The translations under genes were made by a program, and so were the position numbers. From NCBI GenBank assembly GCA_016927755.1, contig JAFGLZ010000043.1, positions 1 through 64,000 of the forward strand: a stretch of DNA of 64,000 nt, given 5' to 3'. Shown here one piece after another: positions 16,282 to 24,619 of this stretch. Every line of letters begins with the position of its first letter. Position 1 is the first letter of the stretch. The notes below the pieces were generated by a model, which did not search any database, was not told the origin of the DNA, and saw nothing but the letters and a program-made list of their open reading frames with translations. The DNA comes from Phycisphaerae bacterium. GTDB lineage: Bacteria; Planctomycetota; Phycisphaerae; UBA1845; JAFGLZ01.

Positions 16282-17742
16282 CTACTCCTTCATCCGAACC
16301 TGGGTGTCGATGCGGATTCCGTACTGGGCCAGTTTCTTTCGAAGTGTCGTACGGCTTATGCCGAGCAAGCCAGCGGCACGGCCCAAGACCCCATTCGCGC
16401 GCTCCAGGCAAGCCCGAATGATCTCCCGCTCAGCGGAGGCCACGGCCTCGGAATGGAGTGACCCTTCCAGATCGGGATTGGCGGCAAGCGTCTCAGCGAA
16501 GCGGCGGAGGTCCTGGGGCAGTGCAGTCAGACCCTCAGAATCGGTCCGTGGAGCCCCCTTGGTCGCGTCGCTGGCGCTTGGTTGTCGGATATGCTCAGGG
16601 AGGTACTCGAGACGAAACACAGGGCCGCGAGCCACCACTAGCGAGCTCCTGATCACGTTCTCGAGTTCGCGGACGTTCCCCGGCCAGGGATACGCCAGCA
16701 ACGCCGGCAGGACCTCCGGAGAAAACGGGCCAACGTTCGTTCCGAGCTGGGGATTCAGACGCTTCACGAAGGCGTGGGCGAGGAGGACGACGTCCACCTC
16801 TCGCTCTCGCAGAGGCGGGACATCAATGCTTGCCACCTTCAGCCGGTAATAGAGGTCCTCCCGAAACCGCCGCTCTTCGAGAAGTTGTTCCAACGGTTGA
16901 TTCGTCGCCGCGATGATACGGACGTCGCACCGGACGACCTCCGTCCCCCCCAGGCGTTGAAACGAGTTGTCCTGCAGCACCCGAAGCAGCTTGGCCTGGG
17001 TGGTGAGCGGTATGTCGCCGATCTCGTCCAGGAAGAGGGTTCCTTCGTCGCATTGCTCGAACTTGCCCATGCGGCGCATCTCCGCTCCGGTAAACGCGCC
17101 CTTCTCATGCCCGAAAAGCTCGCTTTCCAGAAGGGTTTCAGGAATGGCCGCACAGTTGACCGCAAGGAAGGGCTTCTCCCGCCGCAGGCTGTGGTGATAG
17201 ACGGCTCGTGCGACGAGTTCCTTCCCCGTTCCGCTCTCGCCGGTGATGAGCACGTTGACGTCTCGTGGCGCCATCAGCCCGATGAGCTTGTACACCTCCT
17301 GCATGGCGGGGGACCGGCCCACAATCCGTTCGACGTGAATATCGTCTTGCCCGCTCTCATAGACGGCAGGCACGTTTACGTCTCGGCTGATACGAACCGC
17401 GTCCCCAATCCGTCGTACCATGTCCTCGTGATCAAAGGGCTTGAGCACGTAGTCCAGCGCCCCCCGCTTCATGCCCTCGATGGCCTGTTCGCTGTTAGCG
17501 ATGCCAGTGATGAGAACGACCGACGATCGGGGCCAGTCATGCCGAACTTCCTCAAACCTCTCGAAGTCGCACAGAATCAGGCAGGGCGACCGATCTCGAA
17601 CGACCTTGGCAGCCTCATCAAGGTCATTGGCACATGCCACCTCAACCCCGAGCTCTCCGCAGGCACGGCGCACTGGCCCCTGAACCGCCCGGTCCGCACC
17701 AAGGAGCAGGATCAACTCAGATGTGTCCAAGCCGCACCTCAT
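16282..17742 (-). CDS. NtrC-family sigma-54 response regulator
   Basis: A 486-residue activator in three parts. A receiver-like domain (about 1-125) keeps a candidate phosphoacceptor Asp in LILCDFERF and the Lys of YVLKPFD, but the N-terminal acidic pair normally in LVVDDE is reduced to one Asp (LLLGADRA). An AAA+ domain has Walker A GESGTGKE, the sigma-54-contacting GAFTGA loop, Walker B GTLFLDEIGD and the VRIIAATN sensor. A Fis-type helix-turn-helix (GRAAGLLGISRTTLRKKLAQ) ends the protein. ATG 17742 puts the receiver at the usual distance from the start; ATG 17781 would add 13 residues. No histidine kinase is adjacent. It lies nearest the tRNA in the island and may control the stress genes downstream. 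Confidence 0.9.
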   Translation of the reverse strand: MRCGLDTSELILLLGADRAVQGPVRRACGELGVEVACANDLDEAAKVVRDRSPCLILCDFERFEEVRHDWPRSSVVLITGIANSEQAIEGMKRGALDYVLKPFDHEDMVRRIGDAVRISRDVNVPAVYESGQDDIHVERIVGRSPAMQEVYKLIGLMAPRDVNVLITGESGTGKELVARAVYHHSLRREKPFLAVNCAAIPETLLESELFGHEKGAFTGAEMRRMGKFEQCDEGTLFLDEIGDIPLTTQAKLLRVLQDNSFQRLGGTEVVRCDVRIIAATNQPLEQLLEERRFREDLYYRLKVASIDVPPLREREVDVVLLAHAFVKRLNPQLGTNVGPFSPEVLPALLAYPWPGNVRELENVIRSSLVVARGPVFRLEYLPEHIRQPSASDATKGAPRTDSEGLTALPQDLRRFAETLAANPDLEGSLHSEAVASAEREIIRACLERANGVLGRAAGLLGISRTTLRKKLAQYGIRIDTQVRMKE

Positions 17743-17781
17743 CGCGCAGGTAGTCCCCCCGCGGCGCCCCATTCTCCACAT

Positions 17782-18287
17782 TGACGGCTGCCATCTGACC
17801 GACAGCTATCAAGCGAACCTCCGTGAGGCAGTCTGAGAACAGTAGGCGACCGTGTCGGTAGCCAAGTCCTCTAGCTCAACGGACGAGCGCCATGTTGACC
17901 ATCGGATTGGACGCCCGTCGACGGGCGTCCATACTGAGTATTCTGGACCACCACTGCAAGCACGTCCAGACGAGGACCATCCGAGGAGGATAGCATCGCC
18001 TGCGGCAAGAATCAGCGAGGCTGGCTGCGCCGTTCCAGGTTTTCTTTGAGGCGTCGTGCGGCTATGGGGTACTGTACGATCGGCCCCGACGAGTTGCATG
18101 CCCGCACAGCCGCGGGAACGAACCAGAGACCACCTGCCAAGCTCGCAGGCGCTCTCCGTGCGCGAGGGCTGTTCTCGGGGCAGAAACGGCGGCGCGCTCC
18201 CGCCCAAAGTGTAGTCACAAGTGTAGTGCAGGGAATTCGGACGAAGCGCCAAGGGGCTTTAAGTCATACAACGACAAAGACTTCAAC
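17782..18287. other. Gene-free stretch next to tRNA-Val
   Basis: About 500 bases between the sigma-54 activator and the tRNA 3' end, where an island integrase would usually lie. No recombinase motif (R-H-R-Y) or other domain is visible in either strand. The repeated motif at 18206-18217 is its only notable element. It may be the remains of a deleted integrase gene. Confidence 0.5.
18206..18217 (+). repeat. Island-end motif, copy 2
   Basis: AAAGTGTAGTCA, identical to 10939-10950 and in the same orientation, here followed by a second AGTGTAGT half-copy. It lies about 70 bases inside the tRNA end of the island. Confidence 0.35.
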
Positions 18288-18361
18288 TGGGCGATACTGG
18301 ACTTGAACCAGTGACCTCCTGCGTGTCGAGCAGGCGCTCTAGCCAACTGAGCTAATCGCCC
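18288..18361 (-). tRNA. tRNA-Val (GAC anticodon)
   Basis: A 74-base cloverleaf on the minus strand. The 7-bp acceptor stem (GGGCGAU with AUCGCCC) carries an A discriminator. The D stem is GCUC/GAGC. The anticodon stem CCUGC/GCAGG holds the loop UCGACAC, which gives anticodon GAC. The T stem ACUGG/CCAGU has loop UUCAAGU. CCA is not encoded. The 3' half is duplicated at 10793-10834, which marks this gene as an insertion site. Confidence 0.95.
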
Positions 18362-18365
18362 TATG

Positions 18366-18393
18366 GGGTCGGGGCTGTGGCCGGCCCCGACCC
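18366..18393. other. 10-bp GC-rich hairpin in tRNA-Val leader
   Basis: GGGTCGGGGC (18366-18375) and GCCCCGACCC (18384-18393) pair perfectly around an 8-base loop, just 5' of the tRNA as transcribed. It would lie in the precursor tRNA leader and be removed by RNase P. It lacks a T tract. Confidence 0.45.
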
Positions 18394-18403
18394 ACAGCAC
18401 CTT

Positions 18404-18431
18404 ATATTAGCGTTTCGGCGATGGGTGTCCA
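18404..18431 (-). promoter_or_regulatory. Candidate promoter of tRNA-Val
   Basis: On the minus strand a TGGACA box (18426-18431) and a TAATAT box (18404-18409) are 16 bases apart, about 43 bases upstream of the mature tRNA. The match to the sigma-70 consensus is 5 of 6 and 4 of 6. Confidence 0.4.
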
Positions 18432-18567
18432 GTCCTTGCGAGGGGGATAATCGACTTCCTTGATGGTTTGGGTGGTTGGGCTTGGGCGGGGTGCTCGAAG
18501 TTGACAGGATCGATGCGATTCGGCACCATCTGCGGGTCGTTCGACTAGCGGCTTCAGGAGAGCAATC

Positions 18568-19650
18568 ATGGGCAAGGTCATCAACGTCGGGTTGTTGGGT
18601 TCACAGTTCGTCAGCACGATCCATGCGGAGGCATTCGCGCGGGTCCCGGATGCGAAGATCCTGGCGGTGGCCTCGCCGACGCCGGGCAATGCCGAGGCGT
18701 TCGCCAAGAAGCGCGGCATCCCCAACAGCTTCACGGACTACCGCAAGCTTCTGGAGATGGACGAGATCGACGTGGTTGTCATCGGCATTCCGAATCACCT
18801 TCACTGCCAGGCGACGTGCGACGCGGCCGGGGCGGGCAAGCACGTGATCTGCGAGAAGCCGCTCTGCGTGAGCGTGGCCGAGGCGGACCGGATGATCGAG
18901 GCGTGCAAGAAGGCGGGGGTCAAGCTGATGTACGCCGAGAACCTGCTGTTCACGCCGAAGTACGTGCGCGTCAAGCAGCTCGTCGACGACGGGGCATTGG
19001 GGAAGATCTACCTGGTCAAGCAGAGTGAGAAGCACAGCGGCCCGCACGCGCCGCACTTCTGGGACGTGGAGCGGAGCGGCGGCGGGGTGACGATGGACAT
19101 GGGGTGTCACGCGATCGAGTTCTGCCGGTGGATGCTGGGCCGGCCGAAGATTACGAGTGTCTACGCTCAGATGGCCACGCAGGTTCACTCGGACAAGACA
19201 CGGGGCGACGACGACAGCATCGTGATCATCGAGTTCGAGGGCGGGGCGGTCGGGGTGGCGGAGGAGAGCTGGTGCCGTCTCGGCGGGATGGACGATCGGG
19301 CGGAGGTCCACGGCTCGGACGGCGTGTGCTACGCCGACCTGCATCACGGGAACGCCATCGAGACGTACAGCAAGGGGGGGTACGGCTACGCGGTCGAGAA
19401 GGCGGGGGAGACGAAGGGGTGGACGTTCACGATCTATGAGGAAGAGTGGAACTACGGCTACCCGCAGGAGATGGCGCATTTCGTGGAGTGCATCCGCGAC
19501 GACAAGCAGCCGATGGTGACGGGCGAGGACGGGCGCGTGGTGATGGAGGCGTTGTTCGCGGCGTACGAATCGGCTGGTACGGGTCGGAAGGTGGCGATGC
19601 CGTTCAAGACGGACGCCGCCAAGCCGATCGATTTGTGGCGAAAGGGATGA
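18568..19650 (+). CDS. Cytoplasmic Gfo/Idh/MocA oxidoreductase
   Basis: A 360-residue NAD(P)-dependent dehydrogenase without a signal peptide. The N-terminal Rossmann loop is a variant (VGLLGSQFVSTIHAEAF). The EKP motif lies at residues 96-98 (HVICEKPLCVS), and a substrate-domain segment GGGVTMDMGCHAIEFCRWML carries a conserved His. This matches the myo-inositol/glucose-fructose oxidoreductase-type subfamily in length and motif spacing. The start has an AGGAG Shine-Dalgarno at 18556. The gene stands alone on the plus strand just outside the tRNA-Val and converges on the anmK operon with a 13-base gap. The substrate is unknown. Confidence 0.9.
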   Translation: MGKVINVGLLGSQFVSTIHAEAFARVPDAKILAVASPTPGNAEAFAKKRGIPNSFTDYRKLLEMDEIDVVVIGIPNHLHCQATCDAAGAGKHVICEKPLCVSVAEADRMIEACKKAGVKLMYAENLLFTPKYVRVKQLVDDGALGKIYLVKQSEKHSGPHAPHFWDVERSGGGVTMDMGCHAIEFCRWMLGRPKITSVYAQMATQVHSDKTRGDDDSIVIIEFEGGAVGVAEESWCRLGGMDDRAEVHGSDGVCYADLHHGNAIETYSKGGYGYAVEKAGETKGWTFTIYEEEWNYGYPQEMAHFVECIRDDKQPMVTGEDGRVVMEALFAAYESAGTGRKVAMPFKTDAAKPIDLWRKG

Positions 19651-19663
19651 GCCGGAAGACTCT

Positions 19664-21196
19664 CTAGCTCGGGCCGGCAAATCGGAACGCGTAGAGTCTC
19701 GTGCCGAACTGGAGCTCGAATCGCAGGCGGACCGGTTGGCCGGACAGGGGGCCGAGGTCAGACTTGCCTCGCCACGTCACGACGTGCTTCGTCGAGTTGG
19801 TTGCATGGATCCTGTCGCATTCCTCCAGTGCGTAGCTTGGGACGGGTTTGCCGCTCGAATCCTGGATCTCCACGCGCGCCAGGCCCATTGCCGAGGTCTC
19901 GATGTTGAGCAGTAGGGTCTTGCCCGTGAATTTCATCGGCGGGGTCGTGAACTCGCCCCCTTCGTACGGGGCCTCGACGCATGTGAAGCCGTCCTTTCGC
20001 AGGACGACCCGACTGAGCGTGTATCTGTCCTGGGCCTCCTTCTTGCCGGTGTGGGGGTCGTCCATGCCGATGTAGTACATCCAGATCTCGTCGCCCCTGA
20101 CGAATATGCCCCGAGTCATGTACATGGTCTTCGAATCGAAGCTGCCTTCGAGTCCGTTGGGGATCCACGGCTTGCGGTCGTATCGATGCCAGTGGACGCC
20201 GTCCCTGCTGGCGGCCAGCTCGATGTCCTCGGCGCCGACGTTGTAGACGCCGGTCGTGTCGCTGCGAGGGTAGGCGGACATGTCCTCGCTGAGATACCAG
20301 TCCTCGAACGATCGATAGCGGCAGTTGAAGAGGAAGTAAGCGTCCTGGGCGTGTTCGTATGGCACGACCTGGGGGCAGTAGAAGTCCATCACCTTCACGC
20401 CGCCGAAGATCGGGTCCTTGTCGTCGGGCTCCAGGACGACGGTGGGCATGGGGAACTTGGCCAGGTCGTCGGTGACGGATCGTCCGATGGTCCGCCGGGC
20501 GTAATGGTTCGGCGCGCCGTACCTGTTCTGGCCGATCTTCCGGAAGTAGGGCACGCGCTCGGGCGGGCAGGTGTAGACCTTGTTGACGCGGACGTAGGCG
20601 ACGTACTTGCCGATTCGCGTGTCGTAGAAGCAGATGTTGTGGCTGTCCATACCGTGGGGGTAGCGGGCGTCCGGGGGGAAGACGCTGGTGAACTTTGCCC
20701 GCCAGTCGGAGCCGTCGCTACTGGCGGTGATGCGGTTCCGCAATCCGTCGAAGAGCTTGTACCGTTCGGTCGGCGGGGCCTTGGGATCGGAAAAGAGGCA
20801 GACGCCGCCGAGGATGACTCCGAGGATGTCGTCCGGCTGGGGAGGTCCGAAGCCGGAGACGCGTCGCCAGTGGACGCCATCCTTGGTTAGGGCGCTGTAC
20901 CACTTGAAGTCCTTCCGCGGGATGACGAGTGAGGAGTATCCGCCCAGACGGCCGACCAGGCATTTCTCGTCGGTCTTCTTGGGGGGGCAGACGACGATTC
21001 GGACGTTCCTGGCGGACTGGAGATACCGCCCGTCGATGAAGACCTGGTTTCGGTCGCCTGCGTCAATGGGGGTCGCCCCGGGCGTCTCGGCCTGAAGAGG
21101 GGGGGCGCCGAGCGCCAGCAGGGGGATGCAGGCGGCAAGGGGGCTCAGTCGAATCGACGCGCGAGGTTTGGGCATGCGCGGTTGGGCGCTTTCCAT
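19664..21196 (-). CDS. Secreted glycosidase-like beta-propeller protein
   Basis: A 510-residue exported protein with a signal peptide (hydrophobic core LSPLAACIPLLALGAPPLQA). The body contains repeated segments typical of five-bladed GH32/GH43-like propellers in planctomycetes: GYSSLVIPRKDFKWYSALTK, SSDGSDW, ASRDGVHWHRY and a late EIWMYYIGMDDPHTG. The last ~100 residues resemble a beta-sandwich. No catalytic residue can be named with confidence. The start has a GAGGTGA Shine-Dalgarno lying over the stop of the glycosyltransferase gene, only 4 bases away, so it is probably the last gene of the anmK-murQ-GT4 unit. ATG 21175 is an alternative start. Confidence 0.75.
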   Translation of the reverse strand: MESAQPRMPKPRASIRLSPLAACIPLLALGAPPLQAETPGATPIDAGDRNQVFIDGRYLQSARNVRIVVCPPKKTDEKCLVGRLGGYSSLVIPRKDFKWYSALTKDGVHWRRVSGFGPPQPDDILGVILGGVCLFSDPKAPPTERYKLFDGLRNRITASSDGSDWRAKFTSVFPPDARYPHGMDSHNICFYDTRIGKYVAYVRVNKVYTCPPERVPYFRKIGQNRYGAPNHYARRTIGRSVTDDLAKFPMPTVVLEPDDKDPIFGGVKVMDFYCPQVVPYEHAQDAYFLFNCRYRSFEDWYLSEDMSAYPRSDTTGVYNVGAEDIELAASRDGVHWHRYDRKPWIPNGLEGSFDSKTMYMTRGIFVRGDEIWMYYIGMDDPHTGKKEAQDRYTLSRVVLRKDGFTCVEAPYEGGEFTTPPMKFTGKTLLLNIETSAMGLARVEIQDSSGKPVPSYALEECDRIHATNSTKHVVTWRGKSDLGPLSGQPVRLRFELQFGTRLYAFRFAGPS

Positions 21197-21200
21197 CGCT

Positions 21201-22316
21201 TCACCTCTGTCTGCTTAGTGGGGCCATGCATTGACGATACAGGTCCGTTACCTGCTCGACGGTGTTTCGAAAGCTGTATCGCTCTGCCACATGTCGCGCC
21301 GCTTCCCGCCCGAGACGTTTGGCCAGATCGACGTCGTCGAGGACGCGGCGAATGGCCTCAGCGAGGCGTTGGGGCGATTGGGGAGGGACGAGCAGGCCGG
21401 TCTGTTCGTTGATGATCAGGTCGCGGCAGCCGGGCACGTCGGTGGTGACGATGGGCAACCCGGCGGCCATGGCCTCGAGCAGGGCAGTGGGCAGCCCCTC
21501 GGTCCTGGAAGGGAAGACGAACACGTTCGCGGCCGCCAGAAGTCGTGGGACGTCGTCGCGCCGGCCGAGGAGGTGGATGCGCTCGCCCAGCCCCGCCTCC
21601 TCGATGCACCTTCGGATGGTCGCTTCATACTGTCCCTGGCCGGCGAGCGCGAGGTGGACGCCGGCATCGTTCAGCATGGTGGTGGCCTTGACCAGATCGT
21701 CCAGGCCCTTGACCGGGTCGAGCCGTCCTGTCCAGATAAGGAGCTTGGCCTCGAGCGGCAGGCCGATTGACGCTCGGTCGACCGGGACGGCGTTTGCGAA
21801 ACGGTCCACATTGACCCCGCCTGGGATGATCCTCAGCCTGGAGCGAGGGATGCTTGCGCGGCGATGCAGGTGCTCGACGACGGAGGGTGAGATTCCGACG
21901 ACGCATCGACACCGGCGACACAGCATGCCGCCGAGCGTCAGGTGCCAGTTACGTTCGATCTCGACCGTGTGAATCTCTGTGATGATTCGATGGATCGGCA
22001 CGCCGGCGAGCGGGCCGATCACGCTTGCGGCGACGTTGGCGTGGAAGAGGAAGGCGTGGAGGATGTCGGGCTTCTGACGGCGAATCAGGCGCCGAAGGCG
22101 GCAGAGGGCTCGGGCGTCCCAGGGACCGGCGGCTCCGCATGCGAAGGTGGGAATACCCGCTTCCTGCAGCATAGGGCTGACGTCGCCGGGCGGCGCGAGG
22201 CAGGCGACTCGGACGTCGAACGCCGTTCGGTCGAGTGACGTTACGAGCCGGTGGACGTGCAGGGGCGCGCCGCCCGTTTTCAGGTCCGTGATGAGGATTA
22301 GGACTCGGATGCGCAT
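21201..22316 (-). CDS. GT4-family glycosyltransferase
   Basis: A 371-residue retaining glycosyltransferase of the GT-B fold. The N-terminal domain begins MRIRVLILITDLKTGGAPLH, and the C-terminal domain carries the GT4 signature EGLPTALLEAMAAGLPIV, with the two Glu residues of the EX7E motif. LLIWTGRLDPVKGLDDLV marks the start of the nucleotide-sugar domain. The donor and acceptor are unknown; exopolysaccharide or cell-envelope glycans are likely. The start at 22316 lies 2 bases after the murQ stop, so it is translationally linked to peptidoglycan-sugar recycling genes. A longer same-frame reading extending upstream is only the shadow of murQ and anmK. Confidence 0.9.
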   Translation of the reverse strand: MRIRVLILITDLKTGGAPLHVHRLVTSLDRTAFDVRVACLAPPGDVSPMLQEAGIPTFACGAAGPWDARALCRLRRLIRRQKPDILHAFLFHANVAASVIGPLAGVPIHRIITEIHTVEIERNWHLTLGGMLCRRCRCVVGISPSVVEHLHRRASIPRSRLRIIPGGVNVDRFANAVPVDRASIGLPLEAKLLIWTGRLDPVKGLDDLVKATTMLNDAGVHLALAGQGQYEATIRRCIEEAGLGERIHLLGRRDDVPRLLAAANVFVFPSRTEGLPTALLEAMAAGLPIVTTDVPGCRDLIINEQTGLLVPPQSPQRLAEAIRRVLDDVDLAKRLGREAARHVAERYSFRNTVEQVTDLYRQCMAPLSRQR

Positions 22317-22318
22317 GG

Positions 22319-23227
22319 TCAGTCGGTTCCGAGAACGCGGTGGATCATGCCGTCGTGTTGCTGGAGGAGTCGTTCGGCCCCCGCGGCGTCGACGTTTCGG
22401 TGGTGCATGACGACGGCGATCTTGGCCCTGCCTCCGGCGGCGCGAAGCAGCGCGTGGGCCTCTTGGCGTCCGAGGCCGGTCTCCATACCGATGATCCGGA
22501 TGGCGCGGTCGACGAGCTTGACGTTGGTTCGCGTGTCGACGTCGACCATCAGGTTGCCGTGGACTTTCCCCGTCTGGATGAGCGCGAGCGTCGTGATCGT
22601 GTTGAGGACCATCTTGGTGGCGGTGCCGGCCTTGAGGCGCGTCGAGCCGGTGACGACCTCGGGTCCGGCCAGGACGCGGATGGAGACGTCGGCGTCGTCG
22701 GGAACCTCTTCGGGGGGGACGCAGGCGAGGAAGATCGTGGCTGCGCCGAGTTGTCTGGCTCGGGCGAGCGCCGCGTGGACGAACGGGGTGGTGCCGCCGG
22801 AGGCGATTCCCATGACGACGTCGTGAGGGCCGACCTTGCGCTCGTCGATGACGCACCGCGCCGCGTCGACGTCGTCTTCGGCGCCCTCTACCGGGCGGCG
22901 GAGCGCGGTCTCGCCGCCGGCGATGATGCCCTGGACCATGGTCGGATTGGTGAGGAACGTCGGGGGGCACTCGGCCGCGTCGAGCACGCCGAGGCGTCCG
23001 CTCGTGCCGGCGCCCAGGTAGAACAGGCGGCCGCCATGTCGAAAGGCGGCCACGACCCGCTCGACGGCCTGGCAGATGTCGGGTTTGCACCGAGCGACGG
23101 CCTGGGCCACGGAGGCGTCCTCGCCGTTCATGACGTCGAAGGCGTCGGCGATCGACATGCGGTCGATATCGGCCGATCTCGGATTGCGCTGTTCGGTCAG
23201 GAGATGGCCGCGATCGACGAGGTCCAT
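22319..23227 (-). CDS. murQ: N-acetylmuramic acid 6-phosphate etherase
   Basis: A 302-residue SIS-domain enzyme that cleaves the lactyl ether of MurNAc-6-phosphate to give GlcNAc-6-phosphate and D-lactate. Clear family motifs are EQRNPRSADID near the N-terminus, the sugar-phosphate loop YLGAGTSGRLGVLDAAECPPTF with the catalytic Glu region, GIIAGGETALRRPVEGAED, and a C-terminal helical region. Length and motif order match MurQ throughout. It follows anmK by 21 bases and precedes a GT4 gene by 2, forming a compact operon. AnmK makes its substrate from anhydroMurNAc, so the two genes form consecutive steps of peptidoglycan recycling. Confidence 0.95.
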   Translation of the reverse strand: MDLVDRGHLLTEQRNPRSADIDRMSIADAFDVMNGEDASVAQAVARCKPDICQAVERVVAAFRHGGRLFYLGAGTSGRLGVLDAAECPPTFLTNPTMVQGIIAGGETALRRPVEGAEDDVDAARCVIDERKVGPHDVVMGIASGGTTPFVHAALARARQLGAATIFLACVPPEEVPDDADVSIRVLAGPEVVTGSTRLKAGTATKMVLNTITTLALIQTGKVHGNLMVDVDTRTNVKLVDRAIRIIGMETGLGRQEAHALLRAAGGRAKIAVVMHHRNVDAAGAERLLQQHDGMIHRVLGTD

Positions 23228-23248
23228 GGGCTATCGATGCCTTTCTAT

Positions 23249-24418
23249 TCACACGCGGGTGATGCGTCCCAATATAGCGGGGCGCGTCGCGCCGGTCACC
23301 TGTGGGAGGTTCGCCGGCACGCCGTCGGCGCAGGCCGCGGCGAGCATGGCGAAGCTGACGGCCTCCTTGGCCTGGTCTGTGATTCCGAATCGCTCGATCG
23401 GAACGACGTCGATTCCGGGGAGTTCGCCGGCCAGCATGGCCATCAGCGTCGAGTTCCTTGCGCCGCCTCCGCAGACGACGAGCCTGTCGATGGCGGGCTT
23501 GCCCTTCTTGCTCGGGAGGAAGCGGCGGTAGGCGCCGGCGATCGTTCGGGCGGTCAGTGCGGTGGCGGTCGCGACGAGGTCGTCGCCTCTTCGCTTCACG
23601 TCGAGCGTTCCGACGGCGCGATCCACGAACGCGGCGCCGAACTGCTCTCGGCCGCAACTCTTGGGCGGGCGCCGGCGGAAGTAGGGGTTGCTCATCCACT
23701 TCTTCAGCAAGCGGTCGTGGACTCGTCCCCGGGCGGCCCGTCGCCCGTTGCGGTCGAATGACCGTCTGCCGCCGGTGATGCGTCGGACCAACTCGTCGAC
23801 GATCATGTTGCCGGGGCCGGTGTCGAAGGCGATGACGTCCTCGGGGCCGCCGCCGGACGGGACGTACGTGACGTTGGCGATGCCTCCGATGTTCTGGATT
23901 GCCGAGGAGAGGCGAGCGTTTCGAAACAGGACGTAGTCGGTCCAGGGCACGAGCGGGGCGCCTTGTCCGCCGTGGGCCATGTCGGCTTGGCGGAAGTCGC
24001 TGACGACGGGCACTCCGGTCCGCGCGGCGATAACGGCGGCGTCGCCGATTTGCAGCGTACTGCCCCGGCCTTTGGCGACGGGCGGGAGGTGGCAGATCGT
24101 CTGTCCGTGAGAGCCGATGAGGTCTATGTCTTCGGCCCGAACGTCGGTAGAACGTATCAGGGCGATGGCCGCCTTGGCGAATTGGCCGCCTACGGTGACG
24201 GCGAGGTCGCACAGCTCCTGCGTGGTCGTCTTGGCAGGGGCCATGACGGTGAGGAGTCGCTCGCGGAGGACTGGGGGATAGCGACGATGGCGATGGTCGA
24301 TCAACTTGGCGCGCATAACTAGGCCTCGACCGACGACCTCGACCAGCGCGGCGTCGACGCCGTCGCAGCTCGTTCCGCTCATCAGGCCGATGATTCGTCG
24401 GGATCGTATTCCTGCCAT
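23249..24418 (-). CDS. anmK: Anhydro-N-acetylmuramic acid kinase
   Basis: A 389-residue sugar kinase of the ASKHA fold that phosphorylates and hydrates anhydroMurNAc to MurNAc-6-phosphate. The hallmark N-terminus GLMSGTSCDGVDAALVEV binds ATP phosphates. SHGQTICHLPP, DFRQADMAHGGQGAPLVPW, NIGGIANVTYV and AFDTGPGNMIVDELV are also family motifs. CGGGARNSTLM sits in the C-terminal lobe. I place the start at ATG 24418, which gives the canonical N-terminus; the frame remains open to 24481. It is the first gene of the operon anmK-murQ-GT4-secreted protein. Recycled anhydroMurNAc implies peptidoglycan turnover. Confidence 0.95.
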   Translation of the reverse strand: MAGIRSRRIIGLMSGTSCDGVDAALVEVVGRGLVMRAKLIDHRHRRYPPVLRERLLTVMAPAKTTTQELCDLAVTVGGQFAKAAIALIRSTDVRAEDIDLIGSHGQTICHLPPVAKGRGSTLQIGDAAVIAARTGVPVVSDFRQADMAHGGQGAPLVPWTDYVLFRNARLSSAIQNIGGIANVTYVPSGGGPEDVIAFDTGPGNMIVDELVRRITGGRRSFDRNGRRAARGRVHDRLLKKWMSNPYFRRRPPKSCGREQFGAAFVDRAVGTLDVKRRGDDLVATATALTARTIAGAYRRFLPSKKGKPAIDRLVVCGGGARNSTLMAMLAGELPGIDVVPIERFGITDQAKEAVSFAMLAAACADGVPANLPQVTGATRPAILGRITRV

Positions 24419-24619
24419 GCTGGGTGGTTCCTGAAGGCCGATTCGTGCCGCCATTCTGACGATTGAGGTCGATTCGCTCAACCGCTTGCGGTCAACATGT
24501 CGGGGATCTACCCGTGTTCACGGATGGCGACGTGTTGTGGGGCAGGGCGGGGCGTACAATACCGGAGAGGCCCGCCGGGCCTCAATCTCGCCCCAGGGCT
24601 TGCTTGGAGAACACAGAAG

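Larger units (their letters stand above)
10793..18331. mobile_element. Putative tRNA-Val genomic island, ~7.5 kb
   Basis: The segment lies downstream of the 3' end of the intact minus-strand tRNA-Val and ends with a directly repeated 42-bp copy of the tRNA 3' half, the classical architecture of an integrated island. Its six genes are all on the minus strand: sigma-54 activator, DksA/TraR-type protein, HPF, baeRF-type protein, CNNM/CBS protein and catalase. No integrase, excisionase or mobilisation gene is present. The site where an integrase would usually lie (17782-18287) is non-coding, so the element is probably fixed or decayed. A second repeated motif (AAAGTGTAGTCA at 10939 and 18206) lies just inside both ends. 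Confidence 0.6.

Noticed and set aside
17809..18252. 147-codon minus-strand frame beside the tRNA, considered as an integrase remnant
   Set aside because: No R-H-R-Y recombinase residues or other domain could be seen; only the position suggested an integrase.
21201..24212. 1003-codon minus-strand frame covering GT4, murQ and part of anmK
   Set aside because: Only the last 371 residues (from 22316) are a gene. The upstream part is a +1 reading of murQ and anmK with an Arg- and Pro-rich translation.
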